Shown here piece after piece: positions 43,692-52,770 of a stretch of DNA of 64,000 bases. Positions within the stretch are counted from its first letter, which is position 1. Each line of letters opens with the position of its first letter. Below the pieces are notes generated by a model, which was not told the origin of the DNA, did no database searches, and saw only the letters and a program-made list of their open reading frames with translations. The stretch is from Flavobacteriaceae bacterium. Lineage in GTDB: Bacteria; Bacteroidota; Bacteroidia; Flavobacteriales; Flavobacteriaceae. The position numbers and the translations under genes were made by a program. The stretch spans positions 124,001-188,000 of the forward strand of contig JABXHN010000003.1 in the NCBI GenBank assembly GCA_013373635.1, in the 5' to 3' direction.

Positions 43692-44364
43692 TTTTAGCAG
43701 GAGGGGTTGGTTTAAAATTATAGTGTTTTGTAGCCTCTTTTACAGCATTTAAAAAAGCTTCATCTGGATCGTTCTTCTTGGTACGATAGCCATCATTGAC
43801 TTCTAACCAAAGCGGATGCTCTTCAAAATTTGTATACTGATAGTGACCGATGAGATAATCAATGGTTGAATACTTTTCCTTGAGATAGGAAACCAGTTTA
43901 ATATTGGACTGCTTTTGAGCCTCTGTAAGGGGTAACTCCTCGGTTCCTCCTACATTTTCAATTCCAATGGCACAGTGGTTTAATCCTATGGTGTGTCTGG
44001 CCATAGTGGTTTCAGGCATCAATCTGTAGATGGTTCCATCTCGATCTACCACAAACTGAGAAGAAACATTGAGTCCACTGACGTTTTCTAATTCAGGTCT
44101 CCAATTGGGTAATTGAGCTGGATTAAAAGCTTCAAAGGTCTTTTCAAAGGTTGGAATTACCGTCCAGTGTAAAACGATCATTTGTGGAATGATATCAACA
44201 GTTTGATCGTCTAATTCATAACGATTTTTCTTGTATTCAAGAGTGAGTTCTTTGCGCTGCTGATCAAAGATGATGGGTTTATCGACAAGTTCAATATCGA
44301 TTTGTGATTTGCATCCACTAAAAAACAGTGCAAAAAGAATAAGGAGGGTGTATGTTCTATTCAT
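43681..44364 (-). CDS. N-acetylmuramoyl-L-alanine amidase (amidase_2/PGRP fold), lipoprotein
   Basis: 227 residues with lipobox FFSGC (Cys18). Zinc ligands of the AmpD-like fold are visible: His66 in VLHWT, His174 in IGHYQ and Asp199 in KKNDPD. SSQFVVDRDGTIYRLMP and HCAIGIENVGG are the usual substrate blocks. It cuts the bond between MurNAc and L-Ala of peptidoglycan or muropeptides, in the envelope. It is the first gene of the pair with the M14 carboxypeptidase. Confidence 0.88.
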   Translation of the reverse strand: MNRTYTLLILFALFFSGCKSQIDIELVDKPIIFDQQRKELTLEYKKNRYELDDQTVDIIPQMIVLHWTVIPTFEKTFEAFNPAQLPNWRPELENVSGLNVSSQFVVDRDGTIYRLMPETTMARHTIGLNHCAIGIENVGGTEELPLTEAQKQSNIKLVSYLKEKYSTIDYLIGHYQYTNFEEHPLWLEVNDGYRTKKNDPDEAFLNAVKEATKHYNFKPTPPAKNED

Positions 44365-44423
44365 AGTTCTGTTACTATTACGAATTTACAATTTAATGAA
44401 TTATATTTAATAAAATTTGAACT

Positions 44424-45761
44424 ATGAAATGGTTAAAAAGAGTCCTCGTTTTATTACTTCTAGTAGTTGGCTATATTTACTTTACACAAATTCCTAAACT
44501 CAATATCATCTCAGGCTATGCCTCTAAGTATATGGCCACTTCGGTCTATTATTCAGGTCACAGTTTAGATCATATCAATTCTCACGATAACAATGTTCCA
44601 CTGATTAAATTAGCTTCAACGGTCATCGATGAAAAAACACATTCTTCATCTGCTGATGTGTTTGGTTTAATGAATCGAACTGCCGTTTATAAAGAGGGTA
44701 TTGGCTCCTTACTCGTTCAGGATCAAATATCTGAAATCAATTCATTAGTAGCCCCCGATAGAACTTTTGATAGCTCCCCGCTACCCTATCCACATGGACA
44801 GGGAGCAGCTTTAGATACTTTGCTTTCAAATGTCGATTACGATGCACTCGAAAAGGCTATTGCAACAGCATTTGAGAATAATGACATTCAAAAAACACGA
44901 TCTGTTTTGGTATTGTATAAGGGATATCTTTTGGGAGAACGCTACAGTGATCCTTATACCAAAGACACTCCCATCTTAGGATGGTCGATGACCAAGAGTA
45001 TTGTTGCTACTTTATACGGTATTCTTGAGCACCGAGGGTTGTTATCCGTATCGGATCCCCTGTCAATTGATTCTTGGAAATCTGATGAGCGCTCTAAGCT
45101 AACCATTAATCACCTGCTGCGTATGCAGTCAGGATTGGAATGGAGTGAGGACTACGGTGGCATCTCCGATGTGACCAAAATGTTGTTTTTGTCTTCAGAT
45201 ATGGGAGCTGTGCAAGCCGAAAAAAAGTTAATTGCTCAGCCCACTGAGATTTGGAACTACTCTTCAGGAACCTCTAACCTACTCTCTAAAAACCTAAAGT
45301 CATATTTTGATTCACAACAAGCCTATATTGATTTTATGTATACAGATTTTGCAGATCAAATCGGCATGAATTCGTTACTTGTAGAACAGGACGGAAGTGG
45401 TTCTTATGTTGGTTCTTCCTATGGTTGGGCCTCTACAAGAGACTGGGGTCGCTTTGGACAACTCTACTTACAAAAGGGTATGTGGAATGGTAAAGCCTTA
45501 TTTGATTCCTCTTGGGTTGATTATATCTCTACACCAACTGAACATTCTGAAGGAGGCTATGGAGCACATTTTTGGCTCAATGCCGGTGGTGTTTATCCCA
45601 ATGTTCCTAAAGACTTATATTCAGCCAATGGACACGATGGTCAGTTTGTGTACGTGATTCCTTCTAAAGAGCTCGTAGTGGTGCGTACAGGATTATCAGA
45701 AGGATCAGTGTACAATGCTGATCTTCTCTTATCAGAGATCATTAAATCAATTGAATATTAA
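44424..45761 (+). CDS. serine beta-lactamase-like hydrolase (class C / penicillin-binding fold)
   Basis: 445 residues with an N-terminal membrane anchor (VLVLLLLVVGYIYF). The catalytic SxxK is Ser188-Met-Thr-Lys191 in GWSMTKSIVATL; Tyr near 279 in NYSSGTSN is the YxN-position base; GHDGQF near the C-terminus replaces the KTG box. This combination is typical of the esterase/amidase-like members of the beta-lactamase family, so resistance is not implied. Its stop overlaps the convergent menB stop by 4 bases (TTAA). Confidence 0.88.
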   Translation: MKWLKRVLVLLLLVVGYIYFTQIPKLNIISGYASKYMATSVYYSGHSLDHINSHDNNVPLIKLASTVIDEKTHSSSADVFGLMNRTAVYKEGIGSLLVQDQISEINSLVAPDRTFDSSPLPYPHGQGAALDTLLSNVDYDALEKAIATAFENNDIQKTRSVLVLYKGYLLGERYSDPYTKDTPILGWSMTKSIVATLYGILEHRGLLSVSDPLSIDSWKSDERSKLTINHLLRMQSGLEWSEDYGGISDVTKMLFLSSDMGAVQAEKKLIAQPTEIWNYSSGTSNLLSKNLKSYFDSQQAYIDFMYTDFADQIGMNSLLVEQDGSGSYVGSSYGWASTRDWGRFGQLYLQKGMWNGKALFDSSWVDYISTPTEHSEGGYGAHFWLNAGGVYPNVPKDLYSANGHDGQFVYVIPSKELVVVRTGLSEGSVYNADLLLSEIIKSIEY

Positions 45762-46600
45762 GAAATCCAGGAATCCTTATTAAAGTTAGGCTTGCGCTTT
45801 TCTAAGAAAGCGTTTCTACCTTCTTTGGCCTCATCAGTCATATAAGCGAGTCTTGTGGCTTCACCCGCAAATACTTGTTGTCCCACCATACCGTCATCGG
45901 TAAGGTTCATCGCAAACTTGAGCATCTTAATACTGGTAGGTGACTTTTCGAGAATTTCACAGGCCCACTCATAAGCAGTTGCTTCTAAATCATCATGAGG
46001 TATAACTGCATTGACCATTCCCATTTCAAAAGCCTCTTGTGCAGAGTAATTTCTACCTAAGAAAAAGATTTCTCTCGCTTTCTTTTGACCTACTAATTTG
46101 GCTAGGTATGCAGAACCATAACCTCCGTCAAAACTCGTCACATCAGCATCGGTTTGTTTAAAGATGGCGTGTTCTTTACTGGCAAGAGTTAAATCACATA
46201 CTACGTGAAGTGAGTGTCCACCTCCTACTGCCCACCCTGGAACAACTGCAATAACTACCTTAGGCATAAAGCGAATGAGTCTTTGAACTTCTAAAATATT
46301 TAAACGATGGTTGCCATCTTCACCAACATATCCCTTATGGCCTCTAGCTTTTTGATCTCCACCACTACAAAAAGAATATACACCATCTTTTGGTGAAGGT
46401 CCCTCTGCTGATAAGAGAATCACCCCTATGGTTGGATCCTCACTAGCATCGTAAAAAGCCTCGTAAAGCTCAGAAGTCGTCTTTGGTCTAAAGGCGTTTC
46501 TAATCTCTGGTCTATTAAAGGCTATTCTAGCAATTCCATCACATTTCTTATAAGTGATATCATCAAATTCTCTAACGGTTTTCCACTGAGGTTGTTCCAT
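45758..46600 (-). CDS. menB: 1,4-dihydroxy-2-naphthoyl-CoA synthase
   Basis: 280 residues from ATG 46600 (the frame runs 9 codons further upstream to a TTG inside the preceding gene; the ATG is better). Crotonase fold: IAFNRPEIRNAFRPKT, SFCSGGDQKARGHKGYVG (oxyanion-hole GGD), PGWAVGGGHSLHVVCDLTLA and the MenB-specific TSFDGGYGSAYLAKLVGQKKARE. It cyclises O-succinylbenzoyl-CoA in menaquinone synthesis. It follows the glycosyltransferase stop by one base. No other men gene is in the window. Confidence 0.95.
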   Translation of the reverse strand: MEQPQWKTVREFDDITYKKCDGIARIAFNRPEIRNAFRPKTTSELYEAFYDASEDPTIGVILLSAEGPSPKDGVYSFCSGGDQKARGHKGYVGEDGNHRLNILEVQRLIRFMPKVVIAVVPGWAVGGGHSLHVVCDLTLASKEHAIFKQTDADVTSFDGGYGSAYLAKLVGQKKAREIFFLGRNYSAQEAFEMGMVNAVIPHDDLEATAYEWACEILEKSPTSIKMLKFAMNLTDDGMVGQQVFAGEATRLAYMTDEAKEGRNAFLEKRKPNFNKDSWIS

Positions 46601-46601
46601 A

Positions 46602-47819
46602 TTATGATCTTTTATTTTTTTCTTCAATCCACTTCGAAAAGTACTTGGTACTCTTATTGGCTTCGTAATTGAATAATTGTCCTATATAATTGGTTGAACG
46701 ATGTTGTCTCAAATTAGTTCTAATCTCATTCAACTGCGTCTTAAAAGTACAAATATATTCTTTGGTGTCCACAAGTTGACTTGCAATTGATGTATATAAA
46801 TTTACCTCTTGCATCCACTGATTTTCATCCTTGTAAAGCTCAACGATTCTTTGAGCAATAGACCCTGCATCAGTAGCTATGGGACTCAAGCCGTCAATGC
46901 CTTCAGTAGCGATGGATGTACAAACTGTGGGAGTTTTACATAGAATTCCTTCGATGACCTTTCCCTTTACTCCTGCTCCATAATGAAGTGGCGCTAAATT
47001 TATTCTAGCCTTTGAAATCACCTCAGAGGCATTTTTTGCCTTTCCGTGAACTAAAAACCCCTCTTTGGGTTGATGATAATTGAGTACAGATTGTGGTAAA
47101 TAGGCTCCATAGATATGTAGTTTCACCTCTTTGAGCTCTTTTCTGACGATTGGCCAAATTTCCTTTTTTAAAAAGTCCACCGCATCACGATTTGGAGCAT
47201 GCATTCCATTACCGATAAAGACGAGATCCTTTCGCTCTGTGTAGGATAGATTTTGACTTTCTTTTAATGTTGGAGTAAATGGCAAATAGCTCAATAATTG
47301 CTCTGGAAACTCAAATACCTCCTTCAAGTAATTCATTTCATCAGAGGAGATAATAATATTTAAATCAGATCTATACATACTAGAGAGCTCTCTTTTTGTT
47401 ATATCCTGAGCTTTCCAATAGTCGACATTCCAAGGAGTGTTTTCTCTATGCGCTAACTGCCTGGATACTCTAAGAGAATGTAGATCTTCTGTATCTAGTA
47501 TTTTAACAGTATTGGGGAGCGTTTCACTTACTCTCCAACCAAACTGCTCTTCGACTACATAACGATCAAATAAGACCACTTCTGGACTAAATTCCTTTAA
47601 AAAATCATCAAATGTATCAGAGTTGAGTTCAATAGAGTGTGTTTCTATTCCCTTGTTATTTAAAGCATCCCTATGAAATTCATTCAATGCAGCAGTAGTC
47701 GCATAATGAATCTGATAGCCTTGATCTAAAAACAGATCGATGAGTTCATACATTCGTAATCCAGCGGCAGTAGCATCAAATTCGGGCCAATTAGCACTGA
47801 TAATTACGAGTTGACTCAT
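46602..47819 (-). CDS. family 4-type glycosyltransferase (GT-B)
   Basis: 405 residues from ATG 47819; the frame extends 6 codons to a TTG overlapping the helicase gene. The N-terminus SQLVIISANWPEFDATAAGLRM gives the Rossmann acceptor domain; LVFIGNGMHAPNRDAVDFL and INLAPLHYGAGVKGKVIEGI with TPTVCTSIATEGI are the GT-B donor-domain blocks with the conserved Glu (KVIEG). The sugar and acceptor are unknown. One-base gaps to the helicase and menB tie all three into one transcript. Confidence 0.85.
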   Translation of the reverse strand: MSQLVIISANWPEFDATAAGLRMYELIDLFLDQGYQIHYATTAALNEFHRDALNNKGIETHSIELNSDTFDDFLKEFSPEVVLFDRYVVEEQFGWRVSETLPNTVKILDTEDLHSLRVSRQLAHRENTPWNVDYWKAQDITKRELSSMYRSDLNIIISSDEMNYLKEVFEFPEQLLSYLPFTPTLKESQNLSYTERKDLVFIGNGMHAPNRDAVDFLKKEIWPIVRKELKEVKLHIYGAYLPQSVLNYHQPKEGFLVHGKAKNASEVISKARINLAPLHYGAGVKGKVIEGILCKTPTVCTSIATEGIDGLSPIATDAGSIAQRIVELYKDENQWMQEVNLYTSIASQLVDTKEYICTFKTQLNEIRTNLRQHRSTNYIGQLFNYEANKSTKYFSKWIEEKNKRS

Positions 47820-47820
47820 C

Positions 47821-49341
47821 TTATTGTTTTTGAGCAAACTTCTGTGAAATTTTTAAACGCAGTTTACGTTCGTAATCCTCCTCTAACCACTCTCTGTAGT
47901 TCTTAGTATTGTTCATAATACAATACGAATACATCTTCACTCTGTAAGCAATTTCATCTTTAAGTCTTTTAGCGAGAATTCTCGCATCAAATACATCTTC
48001 AGAATTCTCACAACAAATCTTAGCGTGTTGATCAATCGAACGTTCCAATACTTCTTTAGATTTTAATCCCTGAGCAAAGATTTCTTTATAGGTAGCCTTA
48101 ACATCAAAATCGAGATCAGCTGCGGTAGATTTACTAAACTCAGCTCTTAATTCAGGAGGCATTTCGTATTTGAAATCACGTTCAATATCCTCATCATTTC
48201 GGATGTTCTCTAAGTAATAATCAGGGAAATGGAAGATTTCTTGCCAGTTGAGAGGTGCATCCCATGCACCAAAACGAGCAATATTATTACCCATATCAAT
48301 AACGTTGAACTCCTTTTTGTCTTTGTAAATTCTCGATCCTCTACCAATCATCTGAAAGTATAAGGTAAGTGAACGTGTCGCTCTGTTGAGAATCACTGTT
48401 TCTACTGAAGGTTCATCAAAACCAGTAGTTAAGATACTCACCGAAGTCAAGATCGCATCAGGAGTATTGGAAAACCACTCAAGGATTTCAGCGCGTTCTG
48501 TAGAAGAGTTTTTATTGTCTAGATGTCTGATATTATAACCAGCTCTCTTAAAGGTATCATAAACGTATTTAGAAGTACTGATCCCGTTGTTAAAGATCAG
48601 TGTCTTTGTCCCTTTAGCCAAATCTTCATAGGTCTGAACCAAAGAAGACAACATACTTAAGTTTCCGTATAAGGCATCCGAAGATTTAACGGTATAATCA
48701 CCGTTCATCCCCAATTTAAGCGATTGAAGGCTTACGTTTTTAGAAAAGAGGTTGGCTTTTGCTAAATACTCCTTTTCAATAAGCGATTGAATCGAAGCAC
48801 CGATGATCAATTTTTTATAATTGTCCTTCATCGGCAATTTGATATTCGAACTCAGTGGAGTTGCTGTAACCCCAAGGACTATCGAACTTTCAAAAAACTT
48901 GAATAGTTTTCTAAAAGAGTTGTAATGCGCCTCATCGATGATGACCATTCCAATATTTGAAAACTGAATTTGCTCTTCTTGTAAACGATTGTTGAGTGTT
49001 TCCACCATCGCAACAAAGCAGGCATACTGATCCTCATCTTCCAAGGTCTTCACCTCTGAATTGATGACTTTATTACTTACTCCAAATTCACTGAGCATTC
49101 TCGAAGTTTGAGCACTCAATTCAATTCTATGGGTTAAAACAATGACCTTTTTTCCAGTCTTTTTAATATAACGACGTGCAATTTCAGAGAAAACTACTGT
49201 CTTCCCTCCTCCAGTTGGAAGCTGATATAGTAAATTGGTGTCGGATGGTGCTGTTTCTAGGTATGAAAATATACGATCTAAATCCTCTTCTTGATAGTCG
49301 TATAGACTCTTCTCAACACTGATATCTTCTAGTAATTCCAA
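47821..49341 (-). CDS. DEAD/DEAH-box superfamily II helicase
   Basis: 506 residues. Motif I LPTGGGKTVVFSEIA (Walker A 42-48), motif Ia LTHRIELSAQ, motif II IIDEAHYNSF near 134 (DEAH), motif III GVTATPL, motif V LTTGFDEPSVETVI and motif VI QMIGRGSRIY near 323. The C-terminal ~130 residues are charged and helical with a Cys pair (KICCEN), specific to this family. It resembles XPB/RadD-like repair helicases, but the substrate is not known. A good promoter lies upstream. No nuclease or methylase lies nearby, so I do not call it a defence gene. Confidence 0.88.
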   Translation of the reverse strand: MELLEDISVEKSLYDYQEEDLDRIFSYLETAPSDTNLLYQLPTGGGKTVVFSEIARRYIKKTGKKVIVLTHRIELSAQTSRMLSEFGVSNKVINSEVKTLEDEDQYACFVAMVETLNNRLQEEQIQFSNIGMVIIDEAHYNSFRKLFKFFESSIVLGVTATPLSSNIKLPMKDNYKKLIIGASIQSLIEKEYLAKANLFSKNVSLQSLKLGMNGDYTVKSSDALYGNLSMLSSLVQTYEDLAKGTKTLIFNNGISTSKYVYDTFKRAGYNIRHLDNKNSSTERAEILEWFSNTPDAILTSVSILTTGFDEPSVETVILNRATRSLTLYFQMIGRGSRIYKDKKEFNVIDMGNNIARFGAWDAPLNWQEIFHFPDYYLENIRNDEDIERDFKYEMPPELRAEFSKSTAADLDFDVKATYKEIFAQGLKSKEVLERSIDQHAKICCENSEDVFDARILAKRLKDEIAYRVKMYSYCIMNNTKNYREWLEEDYERKLRLKISQKFAQKQ

Positions 49342-49392
49342 AGATTAATAAGCTTTATTTTGGGTTGGTTTTTTTATAAAATCTCAATTTTA

Positions 49393-49422
49393 CAAAAATA
49401 GACCAATTTTCTACTTATTCAA
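49393..49422 (-). promoter_or_regulatory. promoter for the helicase - glycosyltransferase - menB unit
   Basis: Minus-strand TTG (49420-49422), 19-base spacer, exact -7 box TATTTTTG (49393-49400), leaving about a 45-base leader before the ATG at 49341. Confidence 0.6.
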
Positions 49423-49451
49423 TGGGAAACGTCAAAAATATCTTAGAAAAA

Positions 49452-50729
49452 TTAGTTCATCGAAGCAGCGACTGCTTGAACTTCATCTAAAACTCTAAGA
49501 AGGTTCTCTCCCCATAGTTTTTTGATGTCCTGATCACTATAGCCTCTTCTAACGAGTTCTAAGGTAACATTAAAGGTTTCAGAGGCATCGTTCCAATCGA
49601 CAATTCCTCCTCCTCCGTCAAAATCAGAGCTAATTCCTACGTGATCAATTCCAATTAGATCCACCATATAATCGATATGGTCTACAAAATCAATGACCGA
49701 AACTCCCTTAGGAGCATTGGGATCTTGATCAGCCTTTTCCTGAGCAGCTGAACGCGCTTCCATAAATGCATTGTAGTAGGCCTCTCGTTGGTCTGCCTCT
49801 AAACTCATGGCCTGTTCTCTTGAAAGGCGTTCGAAATCTTGTTCCTTTAAGAGCGTATCTATAATTGCGTTTAGGTATTCTTGGTGCGCTTTGTTTTTCT
49901 CGGTATTGAGATAGGATTTAAAAGCAACTGTTTGCACAACTCCTCCGTTTTCTTTGAGCAACAATAATTGTTCGTCATCTAAGTTTCTCGAATGATCACA
50001 AAGCGCTCTTGCTGAAGAATGTGAGGCAATAATAGGCGCTTTTGAAAGGGCTACCATTTGCTTCATCGCTTCTTTAGAGGGGTGTGAAATGTCAATCATA
50101 ATCCCTACTCTATTCATTTCAGCAATCGCTTGTTTTCCCAATTCACTTAAACCGTTGTGTAACCACTGATCATCAGCTTCACCTGTATTAGAATCCGAAA
50201 ACTGCGAATGTCCATTATGAGCTAAAGAGACATAACGAGCCCCTAAGTCGTAGTATTTTTCAACATTAGAAATATCCATTCCCATGGGATAGGCATTTTC
50301 AACACCGATCATCGCAATCTTTTTTCCTTCGGCATTGAGTCTTCTTACGTCAGCACTGCTAAGTGCTAATCCTATTTGATCTGGTGCGATTTCTTCACAG
50401 AGTTTGTGTATCGCTTCAAATTTTGCAATTGCGTTTTCAGAAGCTTTCTGATAGCCTTCATCTGTTAAATCTCCTTGTCCTGTATAGACAATAAGCCAAG
50501 TAACATCAAGACCTCCCTCCTTCATTTTAGGAATATTGACCTGAGTATCTAATCGTTGCGTATAATTAATGGAGTCCGTAAAATTAGCCACATTAATATC
50601 ATTGTGTGTATCAATTGTAATAGCTTCTTTGTGAATTCTAACAGAGCGTTCTTGCATACTTTCTTCTTTTTTTGAAGAACAAGAAAGAAGAACTGAACTG
50701 ATCATTAAGAGGGATGTTAATTTTTTCAT
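49452..50729 (-). CDS. membrane dipeptidase, M19 family (lipoprotein)
   Basis: 425 residues. Lipobox VLLSC (Cys17). Zinc-site motifs: IDTHNDINV near 40 (HxD), MIGVENAYPMG, YVSLAHNGHSQFSDS, MIDISHPSKEAM and IASHSSARALCDHSRN, and DHVGISSDFDGGGG. These match renal-dipeptidase-type enzymes that hydrolyse dipeptides, including D-configured ones and some beta-lactams. It probably scavenges peptides in the envelope. Divergent from truA. Confidence 0.92.
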   Translation of the reverse strand: MKKLTSLLMISSVLLSCSSKKEESMQERSVRIHKEAITIDTHNDINVANFTDSINYTQRLDTQVNIPKMKEGGLDVTWLIVYTGQGDLTDEGYQKASENAIAKFEAIHKLCEEIAPDQIGLALSSADVRRLNAEGKKIAMIGVENAYPMGMDISNVEKYYDLGARYVSLAHNGHSQFSDSNTGEADDQWLHNGLSELGKQAIAEMNRVGIMIDISHPSKEAMKQMVALSKAPIIASHSSARALCDHSRNLDDEQLLLLKENGGVVQTVAFKSYLNTEKNKAHQEYLNAIIDTLLKEQDFERLSREQAMSLEADQREAYYNAFMEARSAAQEKADQDPNAPKGVSVIDFVDHIDYMVDLIGIDHVGISSDFDGGGGIVDWNDASETFNVTLELVRRGYSDQDIKKLWGENLLRVLDEVQAVAASMN

Positions 50730-50786
50730 TTGATTAAAATTTTATCCAATTTACATTTTTTATCTTAGTTCACAAGTTACCCAATT

Positions 50787-51578
50787 ATGAAATACGCATA
50801 TCAGTATTTAGTTCGAGTACAGTATTTAGGTTTTAGATACAGTGGATGGCAAAAACAGCCCAACCATAAAACCGTAGAAGGAATGCTCGAAAAAACACTA
50901 AAGTTCATCCTTGAAGGAAGCAAGTTTAAAATCGTTGGTGCTGGCCGAACTGATGCCAAAGTATCTGCTCTTGCTGGAGCTTTTGAACTATTTATTGTAG
51001 ATGATCGTATTGAATCCAACCCTCAGTTTGTCGATTTATTCAACAAAAACCTCCCTCCTGATATTCGTATCACTGAGATCAAATCAGTATCCAATGCGTT
51101 TAATATCATCAAAGACGCCAAAAGTAAAACCTATTGCTATCTCTTTTCATTTGGTGAAAAGAATCACCCCTTTGCAGCTTCTACGATGACTAATTTTATA
51201 ACCGAAATGGATATTGAGGCGATGATCGATGCATGCCAATTATTTGAGGGCACACATGATTTTAGCAACTTCACCGTTAGAAAGGGACAGGAAACCAAAA
51301 ACTGTATAAGAACTATCGATAGTTGTAGCATCAAAGTCAATATAGACTACACCGCTTCCTTTTATCCTAAAACCTCCTATCTACTTGAAGTTAGAGGCAA
51401 AGGCTTTTTGAGATATCAAATCAGATTGATCATGGGAGCCTTGTATTTACTTGGAACAGCTGCGCTGTCTAGAGAAGAACTGATCGACATTATTGAATTT
51501 AATAAAGAATTCAGCATTAAATACGTCGCACCAGGTTCTGGATTGTTTTTAAAAGAACTGAACTTTGATATTGAATAG
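50787..51578 (+). CDS. TruA-like tRNA pseudouridine synthase with altered signature
   Basis: 263 residues. Overall TruA fold: QYLGFRYSGWQKQP near 12-25, TVEGMLEKTLK, catalytic Asp56 in GAGRTDAKVSA, FEGTHDFSNFTVRK, and GKGFLRYQIRLIMGALYLLG. The usual RTDxGVHA is changed to RTDAKVSA, losing the Gly and His, so this is probably the divergent flavobacterial paralogue rather than the main enzyme for positions 38-40. Upstream TTTG (50729-50732), 19 bases, TACATTTT is a plausible promoter. Confidence 0.82.
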   Translation: MKYAYQYLVRVQYLGFRYSGWQKQPNHKTVEGMLEKTLKFILEGSKFKIVGAGRTDAKVSALAGAFELFIVDDRIESNPQFVDLFNKNLPPDIRITEIKSVSNAFNIIKDAKSKTYCYLFSFGEKNHPFAASTMTNFITEMDIEAMIDACQLFEGTHDFSNFTVRKGQETKNCIRTIDSCSIKVNIDYTASFYPKTSYLLEVRGKGFLRYQIRLIMGALYLLGTAALSREELIDIIEFNKEFSIKYVAPGSGLFLKELNFDIE

Positions 51579-51598
51579 TTATCCATAACTTTAATAAC

Positions 51599-52270
51599 AT
51601 GAAAACAATACATCCCCAATTAATAAGCTTTTTATCAGAGCTCCAAAAAAACAACAACAGAGAGTGGTTTCAAACCAATAAAAAGCTCTTTGATGAACTC
51701 AGAAAAGATTCAAAAGCCTTGTTTGAAGAACTTCAACAAGAGATGAATACTCATGACACCATTGAATCCATGAAGTTCTTTAGAATCTATAAGGACGTTC
51801 GCTTTTCAAAAGACAAAAGACCTTATAAGACCAATTTTGGATGTTCCTTTCAAAGAGCAACTGCTGCTCTAAGAGGTGGTTATTATGTTCATATTGAACC
51901 TAATGCATCATTTCTTGCAATTGGTTTTTGGATGCCAAACAAAGAGGACTTAAACCGTGTCAGACAAGAAATTGACATCGATGCTGAACATTTGAAAAAA
52001 GCAATTAACTCTAAAAGTTTTAAGTCTGTTTGGGGAGAATTTAAAGGGGAATCTCTAAAGTCAGCACCTAGAGGATTTGATAAAGAACACCCAGAAATTG
52101 AACTACTTAGGCTCAAGAATTACGTCTTTATGAAAGATATGTCAGATGCAGAAGTAAGTTCTAAGAGTTTTGTTAACGATGTCAATAGTGCTTTTAAAGC
52201 AGCTCGTCCTTTTATGGATGTCATGAGTGAAATTCTCACCACTGATCTCAATGGAGAATCCATTCTCTAG
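51599..52270 (+). CDS. DUF2461 / TIGR02453 family protein
   Basis: 223 residues, recognised from the N-terminal FLSELQKNNNREWFQTNKK and the middle MKFFRIYKDVRFSKDKRPYKTNFG, then GGYYVHIEPNASFLAIGFW. The family is widespread in bacteria and also found in fungi, and has no established function; a nucleotide- or peptide-handling role has not been shown. It starts 20 bases after the truA-like gene, likely in the same transcript. Confidence 0.88.
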   Translation: MKTIHPQLISFLSELQKNNNREWFQTNKKLFDELRKDSKALFEELQQEMNTHDTIESMKFFRIYKDVRFSKDKRPYKTNFGCSFQRATAALRGGYYVHIEPNASFLAIGFWMPNKEDLNRVRQEIDIDAEHLKKAINSKSFKSVWGEFKGESLKSAPRGFDKEHPEIELLRLKNYVFMKDMSDAEVSSKSFVNDVNSAFKAARPFMDVMSEILTTDLNGESIL

Positions 52271-52332
52271 ATATTATTTTTGGTTTGCGTTTAATTAATT
52301 TTCTTAAATTTAAGAAACCAAACAATTAAACG

Positions 52333-52770
52333 ATGACTACTCAAGCTCAAAAAAACCCTTTGTGGTTCAGTATTGTAGCTATAATTGCTACCCTTTGGAA
52401 TCTTTTCGGAGTTATTCAGTATTTAAGTGATGTCACCATGAGTGATGAAGCTAAATCACTTCTTGATCCCAATCTTGTAACTCTTATGGATTCAACTCCT
52501 AAATTGATCACTGCCTTGTATGCTTTAGCAGTATGGGGTGGATTTGTAGCAAGTGTTTTATTACTACTTAAAAAAGCAAAATCATTAGTGCTCTTTCAAA
52601 TTTCTTTGATAGCAGTGATACTCAATACAGCCTATTATATCTTCTTTACTAACGGTCCTGAAGTTGTAGGTGAAGTCGCTTATTACGGGCTTCAATCAAC
52701 TATTGTTATCGTGGCAGTAATCCTTGTGTATTTGAGTAAGAAGGCTGTCTCTAAGAATTGGATTTCTTAG
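52333..52770 (+). CDS. small four-helix membrane protein, function unknown
   Basis: 145 residues with four clear membrane helices (about 11-30, 57-80, 85-107, 114-135) and short charged loops (DVTMSDEAKSLLDPNLVTLM). The pattern of NPLWFSIVAIIATLWNLFGV and TALYALAVWGGFVASVLLL recurs in small flavobacterial membrane proteins without assigned function. A possible promoter (TTTG 52284-52287, 17 bases, TAAATTTA) precedes it. The stop overlaps hisIE by 4 bases (TTAG). Confidence 0.7.
   Translation: MTTQAQKNPLWFSIVAIIATLWNLFGVIQYLSDVTMSDEAKSLLDPNLVTLMDSTPKLITALYALAVWGGFVASVLLLLKKAKSLVLFQISLIAVILNTAYYIFFTNGPEVVGEVAYYGLQSTIVIVAVILVYLSKKAVSKNWIS

Noticed and set aside
44424-45761. Antibiotic resistance beta-lactamase
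   Set aside because: It has SxxK and a Tyr base but an HDG instead of KTG box, as in esterase-like family members; resistance cannot be claimed.
46601-46627. Extended menB start at TTG 46627
   Set aside because: Overlaps the glycosyltransferase end; the ATG at 46600 follows its stop by one base.
47821-49341. Defence island built on the SF2 helicase (and the HsdR-N protein at 5540-5986)
   Set aside because: The two are 42 kb apart, with no methylase, nuclease partner, transposon or other defence gene near either.
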